64,000 nt of DNA from Halomonas beimenensis (GCF_002549795.1 NZ_CP021435.1:1798001-1862000); one strand, 5' to 3'. Shown: positions 19,591-29,425, counted from the stretch's first letter. Numbers and translations are program-made. The notes: a model not told the origin generated them from the sequence alone.

Positions 19591-20505
19591 ATGCAGCCAG
19601 TACTGACGCGTCTCGCCGTCGTCGCGACCGGCACCCTGATGAGCCTGAGCGCGGCGCAGGCCCAGGAGCCGGTGGTGGTCGCCTCGAAGATCGATACCGA
19701 AGGCTCGGTGCTGGGCCAGTTGATCCTGCAGCGCCTGGAGGCCGGTGGCGTCGAGGTGGAGAACCGACTCCAGCTGGGGGGCACCAGCATCGTGCGGGGC
19801 GCCCTCACCGCGGGCGAGATCGATCTGTACCCGGAGTACACCGGCAACGGCGCCTTCTTCTTCGACATGGCCGACAGTCCGGTATGGAAGGACGCCGAGC
19901 AGGCCTACGAGACCGTCCGGGAGAAGGACCGTGAGCAGAACGACCTGGTCTGGCTGACCCCGGCCGACGCCAACAACACCTGGGCGATCAGCGTGCGCGG
20001 CGAGCTGGCCCGGGAGCACGGCCTGGCGAGCCTCGAGGACCTGGCGGCCTACCTGAACGAGGGCGGCGACTTCAAGCTGGCCGCCAGCGCCGAGTTCGTC
20101 GAGTCCCCCCAGGCCCTGCCGGCCTTCCAGGACGCCTATGGCTTCGAGCTCTCCGAGGACGAGCTGCTGGTGCTGTCCGGCGGCAACACCGCCGCCACCA
20201 TGCGCGCCGCGGCCCAGCAGACCAGCGGCGTCAATGCCGCCATGACCTATGGCACCGACGGCGGGCTCAAGGCCCTGGACCTGGTGGTGATGGACGACAC
20301 CCTGGGCGTGCAGCCGGTCTACCAGCCGGCCCCGGTGGTCCGCGCCAGCGTGCTCGAGGCGCATCCCGAGATCGAGTCCCTGCTGACCCCGGTCTTCGAG
20401 GCCCTGGACCGCGATACCCTGCAACGCCTCAACGGCGACGTGGCCGTCAACGGCCTCGACCCGGCCCGGGTGGCGGCGGACTTCCTCGACACCCTGGACG
20501 AGTGA
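19591..20505 (+). CDS. osmF: Osmoprotectant ABC transporter substrate-binding protein (OsmF/YehZ type)
   Basis: Periplasmic binding protein of the glycine betaine/carnitine/choline OpuC family. The 304-residue protein starts with a Sec signal peptide ending near AQAQE (about residue 25) and then the mature start PVVVASKIDTEGSVLGQ, typical of YehZ. A GTG at 19582 could add three residues and lies closer to the GAGGAAG site. It is followed by permease, ATPase and permease genes in the same order as E. coli osmF-yehYXW. Confidence 0.88.
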   Translation: MQPVLTRLAVVATGTLMSLSAAQAQEPVVVASKIDTEGSVLGQLILQRLEAGGVEVENRLQLGGTSIVRGALTAGEIDLYPEYTGNGAFFFDMADSPVWKDAEQAYETVREKDREQNDLVWLTPADANNTWAISVRGELAREHGLASLEDLAAYLNEGGDFKLAASAEFVESPQALPAFQDAYGFELSEDELLVLSGGNTAATMRAAAQQTSGVNAAMTYGTDGGLKALDLVVMDDTLGVQPVYQPAPVVRASVLEAHPEIESLLTPVFEALDRDTLQRLNGDVAVNGLDPARVAADFLDTLDE

Positions 20506-20512
20506 GGTCAGG

Positions 20513-21679
20513 GTGCCCGAGGAGACTCCGCGCCCCAACATCGTCCTGTGGTCCCTGCTGCTGGCCGCCCTGCCGGCCTGGCTGGGCCTGGATGCGGTGA
20601 GCGTCGCGCCCAACCGCATCGTGCCCGGCAGCGGTCACTCGGCCGCCGAGGTCGCCGGCCTGCCGGGGCTGGTGGCGAGCCTGGTGCCCGCCCTGGCGGT
20701 GCTGTGGCTGGCCTGGCGGCCGACGCGCGAGCGGCTGCGCCTGGCACTCGGCCTGGTCGTGGCCATGCTGGCGGCCCTGCCGGCCTGGCTCGCCCTGGCG
20801 GCGGCCGAGCTGGTCGACCCTGCGCTTCCCCAGGCCCGCATGGGCATCGGCGGGGGCGTCTGGGTCGGCCTCTTCCTGCTGTTGCTGGCGCTGATCGAGC
20901 TGCGCACCCGCTTGACCCTGTCGCGGCCGCTCGGCTGGGCGCTGCTGCTGGTCCCGCTCGCCAGCCTGGCGCTCTGCCTGTCCCTCTGGCTGGAGCCCCT
21001 CGCGCTGCGCCGGGAATATGCCGGACGCAGCCAGCAGTTCCTCGCCGCCATCGGCGAGCACCTGCTGCTGGTCGGGTCGGCGGTGGGGCTCAGCCTGGTC
21101 ATCGGGGTGGGCCTGGCGCTGGCCATGCGCCGCTGGCCGCGGGCCCGTGAGCTGGGCTTCGCGGTGCTCAACTTCCTGCAGACCATCCCCAGCCTGGCGC
21201 TGTTCGGCCTGCTGCTGGCCCCGCTGGCCTGGCTCTCCGCCCGGGTCGACTGGCTGGCCGCCCTGGGGGTGAGCGGCATCGGCTGGGCGCCGGCCCTGCT
21301 GGCGCTGGTCGGCTACAGCCTGTTGCCCATGGTGCGCAACACCTACGTGGCCCTCGAGGAGGTGGACCCCGGGGTGGTCGACGCCGCCCGGGGCATGGGC
21401 ATGAGCCGCGGCCAGGTGTTCCGCCAGGTGCGCCTGCCGCTGGCGCTGCCGGTGATCCTCGAGGGAATCCGCATCACCTCGGTGCAGGCCATCGGCCTGA
21501 CCGCGGTGGCGGCGCTGATCGGCGCCGGCGGTCTCGGGACCTTCATCTTCCAGGGGCTGGGCCAGGCCGCCATGGACCTGGTGCTGCTCGGCGCCCTGCC
21601 CATCCTCGTCATGGCGCTCGCCGCCGATGCCCTGCTGGGCGCCCTGACCGACCTGCTGCGCCCGGGAGGGGCGACATGA
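20513..21679 (+). CDS. yehY: Osmoprotectant ABC transporter permease (YehY type)
   Basis: The 388-residue inner-membrane protein has an N-terminal block of extra hydrophobic segments followed by a BPD_transp_1 domain with the EAA-like loop VVDAARGMGMSRGQVFRQV. This long N-terminal extension is characteristic of YehY. Start is GTG 20513, eight bases after osmF. The stop overlaps the start of the ATPase gene (ATGA), indicating coupled translation. Confidence 0.88.
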   Translation: MPEETPRPNIVLWSLLLAALPAWLGLDAVSVAPNRIVPGSGHSAAEVAGLPGLVASLVPALAVLWLAWRPTRERLRLALGLVVAMLAALPAWLALAAAELVDPALPQARMGIGGGVWVGLFLLLLALIELRTRLTLSRPLGWALLLVPLASLALCLSLWLEPLALRREYAGRSQQFLAAIGEHLLLVGSAVGLSLVIGVGLALAMRRWPRARELGFAVLNFLQTIPSLALFGLLLAPLAWLSARVDWLAALGVSGIGWAPALLALVGYSLLPMVRNTYVALEEVDPGVVDAARGMGMSRGQVFRQVRLPLALPVILEGIRITSVQAIGLTAVAALIGAGGLGTFIFQGLGQAAMDLVLLGALPILVMALAADALLGALTDLLRPGGAT

Positions 21680-22620
21680 TCGATCTCATCCACGTGACCA
21701 AGCGCTTCGGCGCGACGACCGCGGTGGACGACATCTCCCTGAGCGTGGCCCAGGGGGAGCTCTGCGTGCTGGTCGGGACCTCCGGCTGCGGCAAGTCCAC
21801 GACCCTGCGCATGATCAACCGGCTCATCGAGCACAGCGACGGCGAGATCCACATCGACGGCCAGCAGATCCGGGCCTTCCGCGAGGAGACGCTGCGCCGG
21901 CGCATGGGCTACGCCATCCAGAGCACCGGCCTCTTCCCGCACTGGACGGTGGCGCGCAATATCGGCCTCGTTCCCCGGCTGCTGAAATGGCCCCAGGCGA
22001 GGATCCGCGAGCGGGTCGAGGAGCTGATGACCCTGCTCGGCCTGCCCGTCAGCGAGTTCGCCGACAAGTACCCGCGCCAGCTCTCCGGCGGCCAGGCCCA
22101 GCGGGTCGGGGTGGCCCGGGCGCTGGCCGCCGATCCGGATATCCTGCTCATGGACGAGCCCTTCGGCGCCCTGGACCCGATCACCCGGGAGACCCTCCAG
22201 GAGGAACTGCGGGCCCTGCAGGGCCGGCTGCACAAGACCATCGTCTTCGTCACCCACGACATGGACGAGGCGCTGCGCCTGGCCGATCGCCTGGTGGTCA
22301 TGGACCAGGGCCGCATCAAGCAGCAGGGCCATCCCCTGGAGCTGCTCCGCGAGCCCGCCGACGCCTTCGTGGAATCCCTGCTGGGGGGCGAGGATCGCGG
22401 GCTCAAGGAGGCCGCCCTGCTGCCGGTGAGCGAGCGGATGCTGCCGCTGAGCCCGCGCCTGCTGGCCCGGGAGCGGGTGGCCCACGATGCCTCGCTGCGC
22501 GAGGCGCTGTCGATCATGCTGTGGCGCCATGCCGAGCGCCTGACCGTGGTCGACGACGAGGACCTTCCCATCGGCGAACTGTCGCTGCGGCGGCTGGTGG
22601 GGGCCAAGGCCCATGAGTGA
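21676..22620 (+). CDS. yehX: Osmoprotectant ABC transporter ATP-binding protein (YehX type)
   Basis: The 314-residue ATPase has Walker A GTSGCGKST, the Q-loop, signature LSGGQAQR, Walker B ILLMDEPFGALD and the H-loop in VTHDMDEA. About 70 residues after the ABC domain form a single CBS-like region, as in the OpuC/ProV branch. It overlaps the permease genes on both sides (4 and 8 bases). Confidence 0.9.
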   Translation: MIDLIHVTKRFGATTAVDDISLSVAQGELCVLVGTSGCGKSTTLRMINRLIEHSDGEIHIDGQQIRAFREETLRRRMGYAIQSTGLFPHWTVARNIGLVPRLLKWPQARIRERVEELMTLLGLPVSEFADKYPRQLSGGQAQRVGVARALAADPDILLMDEPFGALDPITRETLQEELRALQGRLHKTIVFVTHDMDEALRLADRLVVMDQGRIKQQGHPLELLREPADAFVESLLGGEDRGLKEAALLPVSERMLPLSPRLLARERVAHDASLREALSIMLWRHAERLTVVDDEDLPIGELSLRRLVGAKAHE

Positions 22621-23362
22621 GGCGATCGCCAAGGCGAGGGCCGGGCGAGCCTGGTGGGTCCCGGCCGTCTGGGGCGCGCTGCTGCTGGCCGCCTGCCTGG
22701 GCATGGGCGCCCTGGAGGGGCTGTTCCGCTGGGTCGAGCCGGACAGCCGCGCCGTGATCTATGCCCGGGCCGATTTCCTGACCCTGCTGGGGCGCCACCT
22801 GCTGGTGGTCGGCGTGGCGGCGCTCGCCGCCGTGGCGATCGGGGTGGGGGCGGCGGTGGCCGTCACCCGCCGGGCCGGACGCGACTTCCTGCCGCTGGTC
22901 GCCCAGCTGGCCTCCATCGGCCAGACCTTCCCGCCGGTGGCGGTGCTGGCGCTGGCGGTGCCGGTGCTGGGCTTCGGCACCCTGCCGATCATCGTCGCCC
23001 TGCTGCTCTACGGCCTGCTGCCGATCGTCCGCAACACCCTGGCCGGGATCGAGGGCATCGACCCGGGGGTGCGCGAGGCGGCCCGGGGCATGGGAATGAC
23101 CGGCGGCCAGCTGCTGCGCCAGGTGGAGCTGCCGCTGGCCGCCCCGGTGATCCTCGCCGGCATCCGCACCTCGGTGACGATCAACATCGCCACGGCGGCC
23201 ATCGGCGCCACCGTGGGGGCGAGCAACCTGGGCGATCCCATCATCTCGGGCATCGTCAACGGCAATACCGCCTACGTGCTCCAGGGCGCCCTGTTGATCG
23301 GCCTGCTGGCGCTCACGGTCGACAGCGTCTTCGCGCGCCTGCAGCCCGCCGGCCCGCGCTGA
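22613..23362 (+). CDS. yehW: Osmoprotectant ABC transporter permease (YehW type)
   Basis: The 249-residue permease has about six membrane segments and the EAA loop VREAARGMGMTGGQLLRQVELP. It is the second, shorter permease of the importer and ends the osmF-yehYXW operon. Its start overlaps the end of the ATPase gene by eight bases. Confidence 0.9.
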   Translation: MSEAIAKARAGRAWWVPAVWGALLLAACLGMGALEGLFRWVEPDSRAVIYARADFLTLLGRHLLVVGVAALAAVAIGVGAAVAVTRRAGRDFLPLVAQLASIGQTFPPVAVLALAVPVLGFGTLPIIVALLLYGLLPIVRNTLAGIEGIDPGVREAARGMGMTGGQLLRQVELPLAAPVILAGIRTSVTINIATAAIGATVGASNLGDPIISGIVNGNTAYVLQGALLIGLLALTVDSVFARLQPAGPR

Positions 23363-23488
23363 CGAGCCGCCTTATACCGTTATCTTCAAGGGGCCGGCGA
23401 CTCTCGCCACGGCCGGCGCCGCCGACGTCCCCCCCGTGGCCGACATCGAGGCAAGATCCGCCGAATCGGGACTATCCAATGATCGCAG

Positions 23489-23504
23489 TTTACGTTAACG
23501 TCAA
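23489..23504. promoter_or_regulatory. LiuR-like palindromic operator upstream of the bkd operon
   Basis: The 16-bp near-perfect palindrome TTTACGTTAACGTCAA (one mismatch) lies 90 bases before the E1-alpha start. It resembles the palindrome described for LiuR, a MerR-family regulator of branched-chain amino acid catabolism in proteobacteria. No MerR gene is in the window. Confidence 0.55.
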
Positions 23505-23594
23505 TGCCGTGCGTTGATCGGCGTCGGGGCAATCCCCTGGCGATCCGAAAGAATAGAGACAACACTGCCCCCAAAAGGGGTAAGGATCATGACG

Positions 23595-24809
23595 ATGAGC
23601 ACAACGCGAGATATCCACGTGCCGGAATTCCTGGCCGGGGACGAGTTCAGCATCCCCACCTACCGGGTCCTCAACCAGGAGGGCACCCTCTACGAGGGCG
23701 CCGAGGAGCCCCCGCTGGAGCGTGAGCTGGCCCGGCGCATCTACCAGGCGATGATCACCACCCGGGTGCTCGACGAGCGCATGATGGCCGCCCAGCGCCA
23801 GGGTCGCCTGTCCTTCTACATGCAGTGCACGGGCGAGGAGGCCGCCGTCATCGGGGCCTCCGCGGCGCTGGACGACGCCGACATGATCATGGCCCAGTAC
23901 CGTGAGCAGGGGGCGCTGGTCTATCGCGGCTTCACCATCGACGAGTTCATGAATCAGCTGTTCGGCAACGAGCTGGATTACGGCAAGGGCCGGCAGATGC
24001 CGATTCACTACGGCTCGCGCAAGCTGCACTACATGACCATCTCCTCGCCGCTGGCCACCCAGATCCCCCAGGCCACGGGCTATGCCTACGGCCAGAAGCT
24101 GGCCGGCGATGGCCTGTGCACCACGGTCTTCTTCGGCGAGGGAGCCGCCTCCGAGGGCGACTTCCATGCCGCCCTGAACATGGCGGCGGTTCATGAAGTG
24201 CCGGTGATCTTCTTCTGCCGCAACAACGGCTACGCCATCTCCACCCCGGCCATCGAGCAGTTCGCCGCCGACGGCGTGGCCCCGCGGGCCTTCGGCTACC
24301 GGATGCACGTCATCCGCGTGGACGGCAACGACATCCTGGCCGTCTATCGGGCGACCCAGGAGGCTCGGCGCATCGCCGTCGAGCACAACAAGCCGGTGCT
24401 CATCGAGGCCATGACCTACCGCCTGGCCGCCCATTCCTCCTCGGACGATCCCTCCGGCTACCGCTCCCGCAAGGAAGAGGAGGCCTGGCGGGAGAAGGAT
24501 CCGATCCTGCGCATGAAGCGCTGGATGATCGACAAGGGCTGGTGGGACGAGGAGGAAGAGAAGACCCTCCAGGAGCAGCTGCGACGCGAGGTCCTGGAGA
24601 CCCTCAAGCAGGCCGAGAAGCGTCCGCCGCCCCCCCTGGACAGCCTGGTGACCGACGTCTACGCCGAGGTCACCCCGGGCCTGCAGCATCAGCTCGACGC
24701 CCTCAAGGCGCACATCCGTCGCTATCCGGACGCCTATCCCAAGGGAGCCCGTTCCCTGGATCCCGAAGTGAGCCGCACCGACGACGCCAACGACAAGGGA
24801 GAGTCCTGA
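23595..24809 (+). CDS. bkdA1: Branched-chain 2-oxoacid dehydrogenase E1 component, alpha subunit
   Basis: Thiamin-diphosphate-dependent decarboxylase subunit acting on the 2-oxo acids of Val, Leu and Ile. The 404-residue protein has the ThDP motif [15 protein letters not shown]...NN and the phosphorylation-loop region [12 protein letters not shown], closest to BCKDH E1-alpha rather than pyruvate dehydrogenase. Two start codons are possible; the second (23595) is better spaced from AGGA. It is one base from the E1-beta gene. The catabolic role suggests induction by branched-chain substrates through the upstream palindrome. Confidence 0.88.
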   Translation: MSTTRDIHVPEFLAGDEFSIPTYRVLNQEGTLYEGAEEPPLERELARRIYQAMITTRVLDERMMAAQRQGRLSFYMQCTGEEAAVIGASAALDDADMIMAQYREQGALVYRGFTIDEFMNQLFGNELDYGKGRQMPIHYGSRKLHYMTISSPLATQIPQATGYAYGQKLAGDGLCTTVFFGEGAASEGDFHAALNMAAVHEVPVIFFCRNNGYAISTPAIEQFAADGVAPRAFGYRMHVIRVDGNDILAVYRATQEARRIAVEHNKPVLIEAMTYRLAAHSSSDDPSGYRSRKEEEAWREKDPILRMKRWMIDKGWWDEEEEKTLQEQLRREVLETLKQAEKRPPPPLDSLVTDVYAEVTPGLQHQLDALKAHIRRYPDAYPKGARSLDPEVSRTDDANDKGES

Positions 24810-24810
24810 G

Positions 24811-25788
24811 ATGCCGACCATGAACATGCTGCAGGCGATCAACAACGCCCTGGACATCGCCATGGCCGAGGACGAGCGGGTGCTGTGCTTCGGCGAGGAC
24901 GTGGGCGGCTTCGGCGGCGTCTTCCGCGCCACCAGCCATCTCCAGGAGCGCTACGGCAAGACGCGCTGCTTCAACACCCCGCTGGTGGAACAGGGCATCA
25001 TCGGCTTCGCCAACGGCCTGGCCGCCCAGGGCTCGGTGCCGGTGGCGGAGATCCAGTTCGCCGACTACATCTTTCCGGCCTTCGACCAGATCGTCAACGA
25101 GACCGCCAAGTTCCGCTATCGCTCCGGGGACCTGTTCAACGTGGGCGGGCTGACCATCCGGGCGCCCTACGGCGGCGGGATCTCCGGCGGCCACTATCAC
25201 TCCCAGTCCCCGGAGGCCTATTTCGCCCATACCCCCGGGCTGAAGATCGTCGTTCCCCGCAATCCTTACGAGGCCAAGGGGCTGTTGCTGGCCGCCATCC
25301 GTGAGCCGGACCCGGTGCTGTTCTTCGAGCCCAAGCGACTCTACCGCGCGTCCACCGGGGAAGTGCCCGAGGAGGACTACCAGCTGCCGCTCGGCGAGGC
25401 CGAGGTCACCAAGGAGGGCACCGACGTCACCCTGGTGGGCTGGGGCGCCCAGATGGAGGTCATCGACAAGGCCGTGGAGCTGGCCGAGAAGGAAGGCATC
25501 TCCTGCGAGGTCATCGACCTGCGCACCATCCTGCCCTGGGACGAGGACACCGTCGCCGAGTCGGTGCTCAAGACCGGCCGGCTGGTGGTGACCCACGAGG
25601 CGCCGCGGACCGGTGGCTTCGCCGGCGAGATCGCCGCCGCCATCCAGGATCGCTGCTTCCTGTACCTGGAATCGCCGATCATGCGCGTGACCGGCCTGGA
25701 CACGCCCTTCCCGCTGACGCTGGAGAAGGAGTACCTGCCGGATCACCTCAAGGTCTTCGAGGCCGTTCGCGCAAGCGTCAATTACTAA
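24811..25788 (+). CDS. bkdA2: Branched-chain 2-oxoacid dehydrogenase E1 component, beta subunit
   Basis: The 325-residue subunit carries the pyrimidine-binding and C-terminal transketolase domains that complete the E1 active site. Family segments include [30 protein letters not shown] and the [20 protein letters not shown] loop. It starts one base after the E1-alpha stop, so the two are translated together. Confidence 0.92.
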   Translation: MPTMNMLQAINNALDIAMAEDERVLCFGEDVGGFGGVFRATSHLQERYGKTRCFNTPLVEQGIIGFANGLAAQGSVPVAEIQFADYIFPAFDQIVNETAKFRYRSGDLFNVGGLTIRAPYGGGISGGHYHSQSPEAYFAHTPGLKIVVPRNPYEAKGLLLAAIREPDPVLFFEPKRLYRASTGEVPEEDYQLPLGEAEVTKEGTDVTLVGWGAQMEVIDKAVELAEKEGISCEVIDLRTILPWDEDTVAESVLKTGRLVVTHEAPRTGGFAGEIAAAIQDRCFLYLESPIMRVTGLDTPFPLTLEKEYLPDHLKVFEAVRASVNY

Positions 25789-25824
25789 GCCGATACAGCG
25801 CGCTATCAGGACAGGAGAGACATC

Positions 25825-27441
25825 ATGACCGAGTTCAAGCTGCCCGATATCGGCGAAGGTATCGTGGAGTGCGAAGTCGTGGAATGGCGGGTCGACGAGG
25901 GCGACGTCATCGAGGAGGACCAGCCGGTGGTCGAGGTGATGACCGACAAGGCGCTGGTGGAGATCACCGCGCCCGAGGCCGGCCGGGTCACCAGGCTCCA
26001 CGTGGGCAAGGGCGAGATCGCCAAGGTCCACGCCCCGCTGTTCGCCTACGAGGCGGAGGGCGCGTCCGGCGGCGCGAGCGCCGAGGCGACCCCGAGCGAG
26101 GCCCCGGCGCCCGAGCCCCAGGCCCCCCAGGCGAGTGGCGGCCAGGCGCCGGCCGGCGGCGGGGCCGCCAAGGACTTCATCCTCCCGGATATCGGCGAGG
26201 GCATCGTCGAGTGCGAGGTGGTCGAGTGGCGCGTGGCCGAGGGCGAGGAGATCGCCGAGGACCAGCCGGTGGTCGATGTCATGACCGACAAGGCCATGGT
26301 CGAGATCACCGCCCCCGAGGCCGGTCGGGTCACCCGGCTCCATGTCGGCAAGGGCGAGATCGCCAAGGTCCATGCGCCGCTGTTCGCCTATGAGCCCGAG
26401 GACGGGGCCGAGCCGGCCGAGGCCGCCTCGAGCGGCCCGGCGGCCCGGGACGAGGCGCCGAGGCCTGCCGCGACCGGGGCGTCCCCGACGGCTCCGTCCC
26501 GCACGGGCCGCGGCCCCCACGGCCGGATCCCGGCGAGCCCGGCGGTGCGCCGCCTGGTCCGCGAGCACGACCTGCGTCTGGAGGACATCCCCGGCTCCGG
26601 CAAGGACGGCCGGGTGCTCAAGGAAGACGTCATGGCGGTGGTCGAGGGCGGCGGGGCGCGTCCGGCGGAGGCGGCCAAGCCCAAGCCCAAGCCCGAGGCG
26701 GCGCCGGCGCCTCGTCCGGCCCCGGCCGAGGAGGGCGAGGTGCGCGTCGAGCCGCTGCGCGGCGTGCGCGCGGCCATGGCCCGGCAGATGGTGGCCTCGG
26801 CCACGACCATCCCGCATTTCCAGTACGGCGAGGAGATCGACGTCACCGAGCTGCTGGCGCTGCGCGAGCGGCTCAAGCCCAGGGCGGAGGCCAGGGAGAC
26901 CCGGCTGACCCTGATGCCCTTCTTCATGAAGGCCATGGCGCTGGCGATCCAGGACTTCCCGATCCTCAACAGCCGGCTCAACGAGGCCGCCGACGAGATC
27001 CACTACCTGCCGAGCTGCAACATCGGCATGGCGGTGGACGGCAAGGCGGGCCTGATGGTGCCCAACGTCAAGGGCGTGGAGCGCCTCAGCCTGCTGGAGG
27101 TGGCCCGCGAGATCCAGCGCCTGACCGGCCAGGCCCGCGAGGGGCGGGTGGCCCAGGCGGACCTCCAGGGCGGCACCATCAGCATCTCCAACATCGGGGC
27201 CCTGGGCGGCACCTATGCCGCGCCGATCATCAACGCGCCGGAGGTGGCGATCGTGGCCATCGGCAAGACCCAGTGGCTGCCGCGCTTCGACGCGGCCGGC
27301 GAGGTTACCCGCCGGGCGATCATGACGGTGACCTGGGCCGGCGACCATCGACTGATCGACGGCGGCACCATCGCCCGATTCTGCAATGCCTGGAAGGGGT
27401 ACCTCGAAGACCCCGAGACGCTGTTGCTCGAGTTGGCCTGA
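25825..27441 (+). CDS. bkdB: Branched-chain 2-oxoacid dehydrogenase E2 (lipoyl acyltransferase)
   Basis: The 538-residue core enzyme transfers the acyl group to CoA. It has two lipoyl domains (Lys42 and Lys156, both in MTDKAxVE), alanine/proline-rich linkers, a peripheral-subunit-binding domain at about 233-270, and the catalytic domain with GDHRLIDGG (His508, Asp512). Two lipoyl domains are unusual for bacterial BCKDH E2, which usually has one; the near-identical domains suggest internal duplication. No lipoamide dehydrogenase (E3) follows, so E3 must be encoded elsewhere. Confidence 0.92.
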   Translation: MTEFKLPDIGEGIVECEVVEWRVDEGDVIEEDQPVVEVMTDKALVEITAPEAGRVTRLHVGKGEIAKVHAPLFAYEAEGASGGASAEATPSEAPAPEPQAPQASGGQAPAGGGAAKDFILPDIGEGIVECEVVEWRVAEGEEIAEDQPVVDVMTDKAMVEITAPEAGRVTRLHVGKGEIAKVHAPLFAYEPEDGAEPAEAASSGPAARDEAPRPAATGASPTAPSRTGRGPHGRIPASPAVRRLVREHDLRLEDIPGSGKDGRVLKEDVMAVVEGGGARPAEAAKPKPKPEAAPAPRPAPAEEGEVRVEPLRGVRAAMARQMVASATTIPHFQYGEEIDVTELLALRERLKPRAEARETRLTLMPFFMKAMALAIQDFPILNSRLNEAADEIHYLPSCNIGMAVDGKAGLMVPNVKGVERLSLLEVAREIQRLTGQAREGRVAQADLQGGTISISNIGALGGTYAAPIINAPEVAIVAIGKTQWLPRFDAAGEVTRRAIMTVTWAGDHRLIDGGTIARFCNAWKGYLEDPETLLLELA

Positions 27442-27542
27442 CGCTCCCGTCAGGCGGCCACGGAGGGCGCCGGGCCCGTCCCGCGGAACCCGGCGTCCGT
27501 CACCATGGCCCATCGTCCAGGCGATCGAGAAGGTCGAAACCG

Positions 27543-29399
27543 ATGACCCAGCCGTTGCAGCAGTTCTATATTCCGGAAGACCAGTCGGTCTACCTGCTCA
27601 GCCACCACGACGCCCGCAAGCTCAAGGAGTGGGTGGCGCTGTGCCAGGCCCAGCTCGAGCAGCTGGGCTACCGGAACATCGAGCTGATCGGCAAGGGCGC
27701 CTACGGCTTCGTCTTCGCCGGGCTCACCGCCACCGGCGAGGAGTACGTCTTCAAGTTCACCCGGGTCAACCTGCCCCAGCACCTGCAGGACCGCCTCGAG
27801 GAGGAGGCCTTCATGCTGGAGCAGGTCGCCCATCCCCGGGTGCCCCGGCTGATCGTCTTCCAGCGGGTGCGCAACCAGTCGATCCTGGTCATGGAACGGG
27901 CTCCGGGAGAGAACCTGGAGGAGGTCTCGCTGCGCGAGGGACGGCTGTCGCCGCGGCTGATCGTGCGCATCGCCGACCAGCTCGCCGACATCCTGCGCGC
28001 CCTGCGCCGCGAGTCCGGGCCCTCCGGCAAGCCCGTGGTGCACGGCGACATCAAGCCGTCCAACCTGGTCTTCGACGAGGCGCGCGAGACCATCGCCCTG
28101 ATCGACTGGGGCTCCTCGGTGTTCGCCCAGCTCGACGCCGAGCTGCAGTTCGTCTCGGCCAACGTCATGGAGCTGATGTCGGACAACCTCCAGCAGACCA
28201 ATGCCCGCCTGGGCGACGTCTACTTCATCGGCGAGGACCAGCTCAACGGGGCCCTGTCCTCGCCGCGCTTCGACGAGCAGGGCGCGGCCGGCACCCTCTA
28301 CGCCCTGGCCTCGGCCCAGTCCTGCCGCTTCGGCCACCGGGCCATCCCCGCCACCTCCCTGGGGCTGCCCATGGAGTTCGCCCGCATGCTCGACGGCATG
28401 CTGGACCCGGATCCCCGCGTCCGCATGAAGGCGGGGGATCACTTCATCCGCGAGATGCCGCGGCTGGGCAGGCTGGTGATGCTGGACCTGCCGAGCCCGC
28501 CGGAGGCGCCCATGGTGCCGGTCTGGACCCGGCCGGCCGACCGCGAGATCGACACCGTGGTCTACAGCTCGCGCAAGTCCTTCCTCCGCGAGGAGGGCGT
28601 GCGCGAGACCCTGAACGACGTCAACGACGTCCAGCTCGACCGCTACTACAAGAACTTCATGCAGGGCATGGGCGAGACCGAGAAGGCCTTCCTGGCCGCG
28701 GTGAGCCGGCTCGGCAAGTACCCGGTGGTGGGGGGGCTGGCGGTGCGCTGGGAGGCCGACGGGGTCTACATCGACACCTCCCTGAACCTGCACGATCCGG
28801 CGCTCAAGCCGGCCTTCATCGCCGCGGTCAACAACATGGTGACCCTGGCCCGGGCCATCCACCGGCGCGGCATCTTCAAGAGCTGCCTGTTCAACGCCCG
28901 GGACACCCTCCACCTGGACCGGGAGGGCCCGGACCGGCCCTTCCTGGTCACCCCGGGCATGCGCCTGCACTACGAGGTCAGCGCCGTGCCGGAGCTCGAG
29001 GACCGCTCGCGGCTGCACAGCTACTTCGAGGACGGCCCCGACCCGGAGGAGTTCCTGGTGCTGCCGGAGGCCATCATCAGCTCCCTGGAGGCCCTCAACG
29101 AGATCCACCACACCGGCATGATCATCTTCGAGGCGCTGCCCGAGCACCTCAAGATCCATAGCCACTACCGGCTGCTCGATCCCTCCCGGGAGGCGGAGTT
29201 CCGTCGCCGCCTCGAGGACATCCTCGACGCCGTGGGGCTGATCGAGGGACTCGGGGTCTCGGGCTTCATGAAGATGCCCTACAAGGACACCCGGGTCTTC
29301 GCCCACGTGGCCCGCCAGCCGGAGCGCTTCTATCCCCGCGACCCCCGCGCCGCCCTGGAGGCCGCCCGGCGCGAGGCCGAGGCGGCGCAGGGCGGCTAG
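27543..29399 (+). CDS. Eukaryotic-like protein kinase with a long C-terminal domain of unknown function
   Basis: The 618-residue protein has a complete kinase core: glycine loop IGKGAYGFVFAG (49-60), likely ATP-binding Lys71, catalytic loop HGDIKPSN (His167, Asp169, Lys171) and DWG (Asp188) in place of DFG. These residues suggest an active kinase. The C-terminal part (about 290-618) has no domain I recognise. There is no membrane segment or sensor. It lies 101 bp after the E2 gene with no clear terminator between them, so it may be cotranscribed. A role in controlling the dehydrogenase is inference only. Confidence 0.75.
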   Translation: MTQPLQQFYIPEDQSVYLLSHHDARKLKEWVALCQAQLEQLGYRNIELIGKGAYGFVFAGLTATGEEYVFKFTRVNLPQHLQDRLEEEAFMLEQVAHPRVPRLIVFQRVRNQSILVMERAPGENLEEVSLREGRLSPRLIVRIADQLADILRALRRESGPSGKPVVHGDIKPSNLVFDEARETIALIDWGSSVFAQLDAELQFVSANVMELMSDNLQQTNARLGDVYFIGEDQLNGALSSPRFDEQGAAGTLYALASAQSCRFGHRAIPATSLGLPMEFARMLDGMLDPDPRVRMKAGDHFIREMPRLGRLVMLDLPSPPEAPMVPVWTRPADREIDTVVYSSRKSFLREEGVRETLNDVNDVQLDRYYKNFMQGMGETEKAFLAAVSRLGKYPVVGGLAVRWEADGVYIDTSLNLHDPALKPAFIAAVNNMVTLARAIHRRGIFKSCLFNARDTLHLDREGPDRPFLVTPGMRLHYEVSAVPELEDRSRLHSYFEDGPDPEEFLVLPEAIISSLEALNEIHHTGMIIFEALPEHLKIHSHYRLLDPSREAEFRRRLEDILDAVGLIEGLGVSGFMKMPYKDTRVFAHVARQPERFYPRDPRAALEAARREAEAAQGG

Positions 29400-29425
29400 G
29401 CGATGTCCGAAACAGGGCGCTGGTA

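Noticed and set aside
19497-19868. N-terminal extension of the DUF1853 frame reaching into osmF
   Set aside because: The extension would overlap the signal-peptide region of the divergent osmF gene and its promoter.
23372-23384. A 13-mer TTATACCGTTATC also present at 49021-49033, considered as a shared regulatory site
   Set aside because: A 13-base match between two places in 64 kb is expected by chance, and the flanks do not agree.
23479-23517. A 12-codon valine-rich frame (MIAVYVNVNAVR) upstream of the bkd operon, reminiscent of an attenuator leader peptide
   Set aside because: It has no ribosome-binding site, no terminator/antiterminator pair follows, and its codons coincide with the LiuR-like palindrome, which explains the pattern better.
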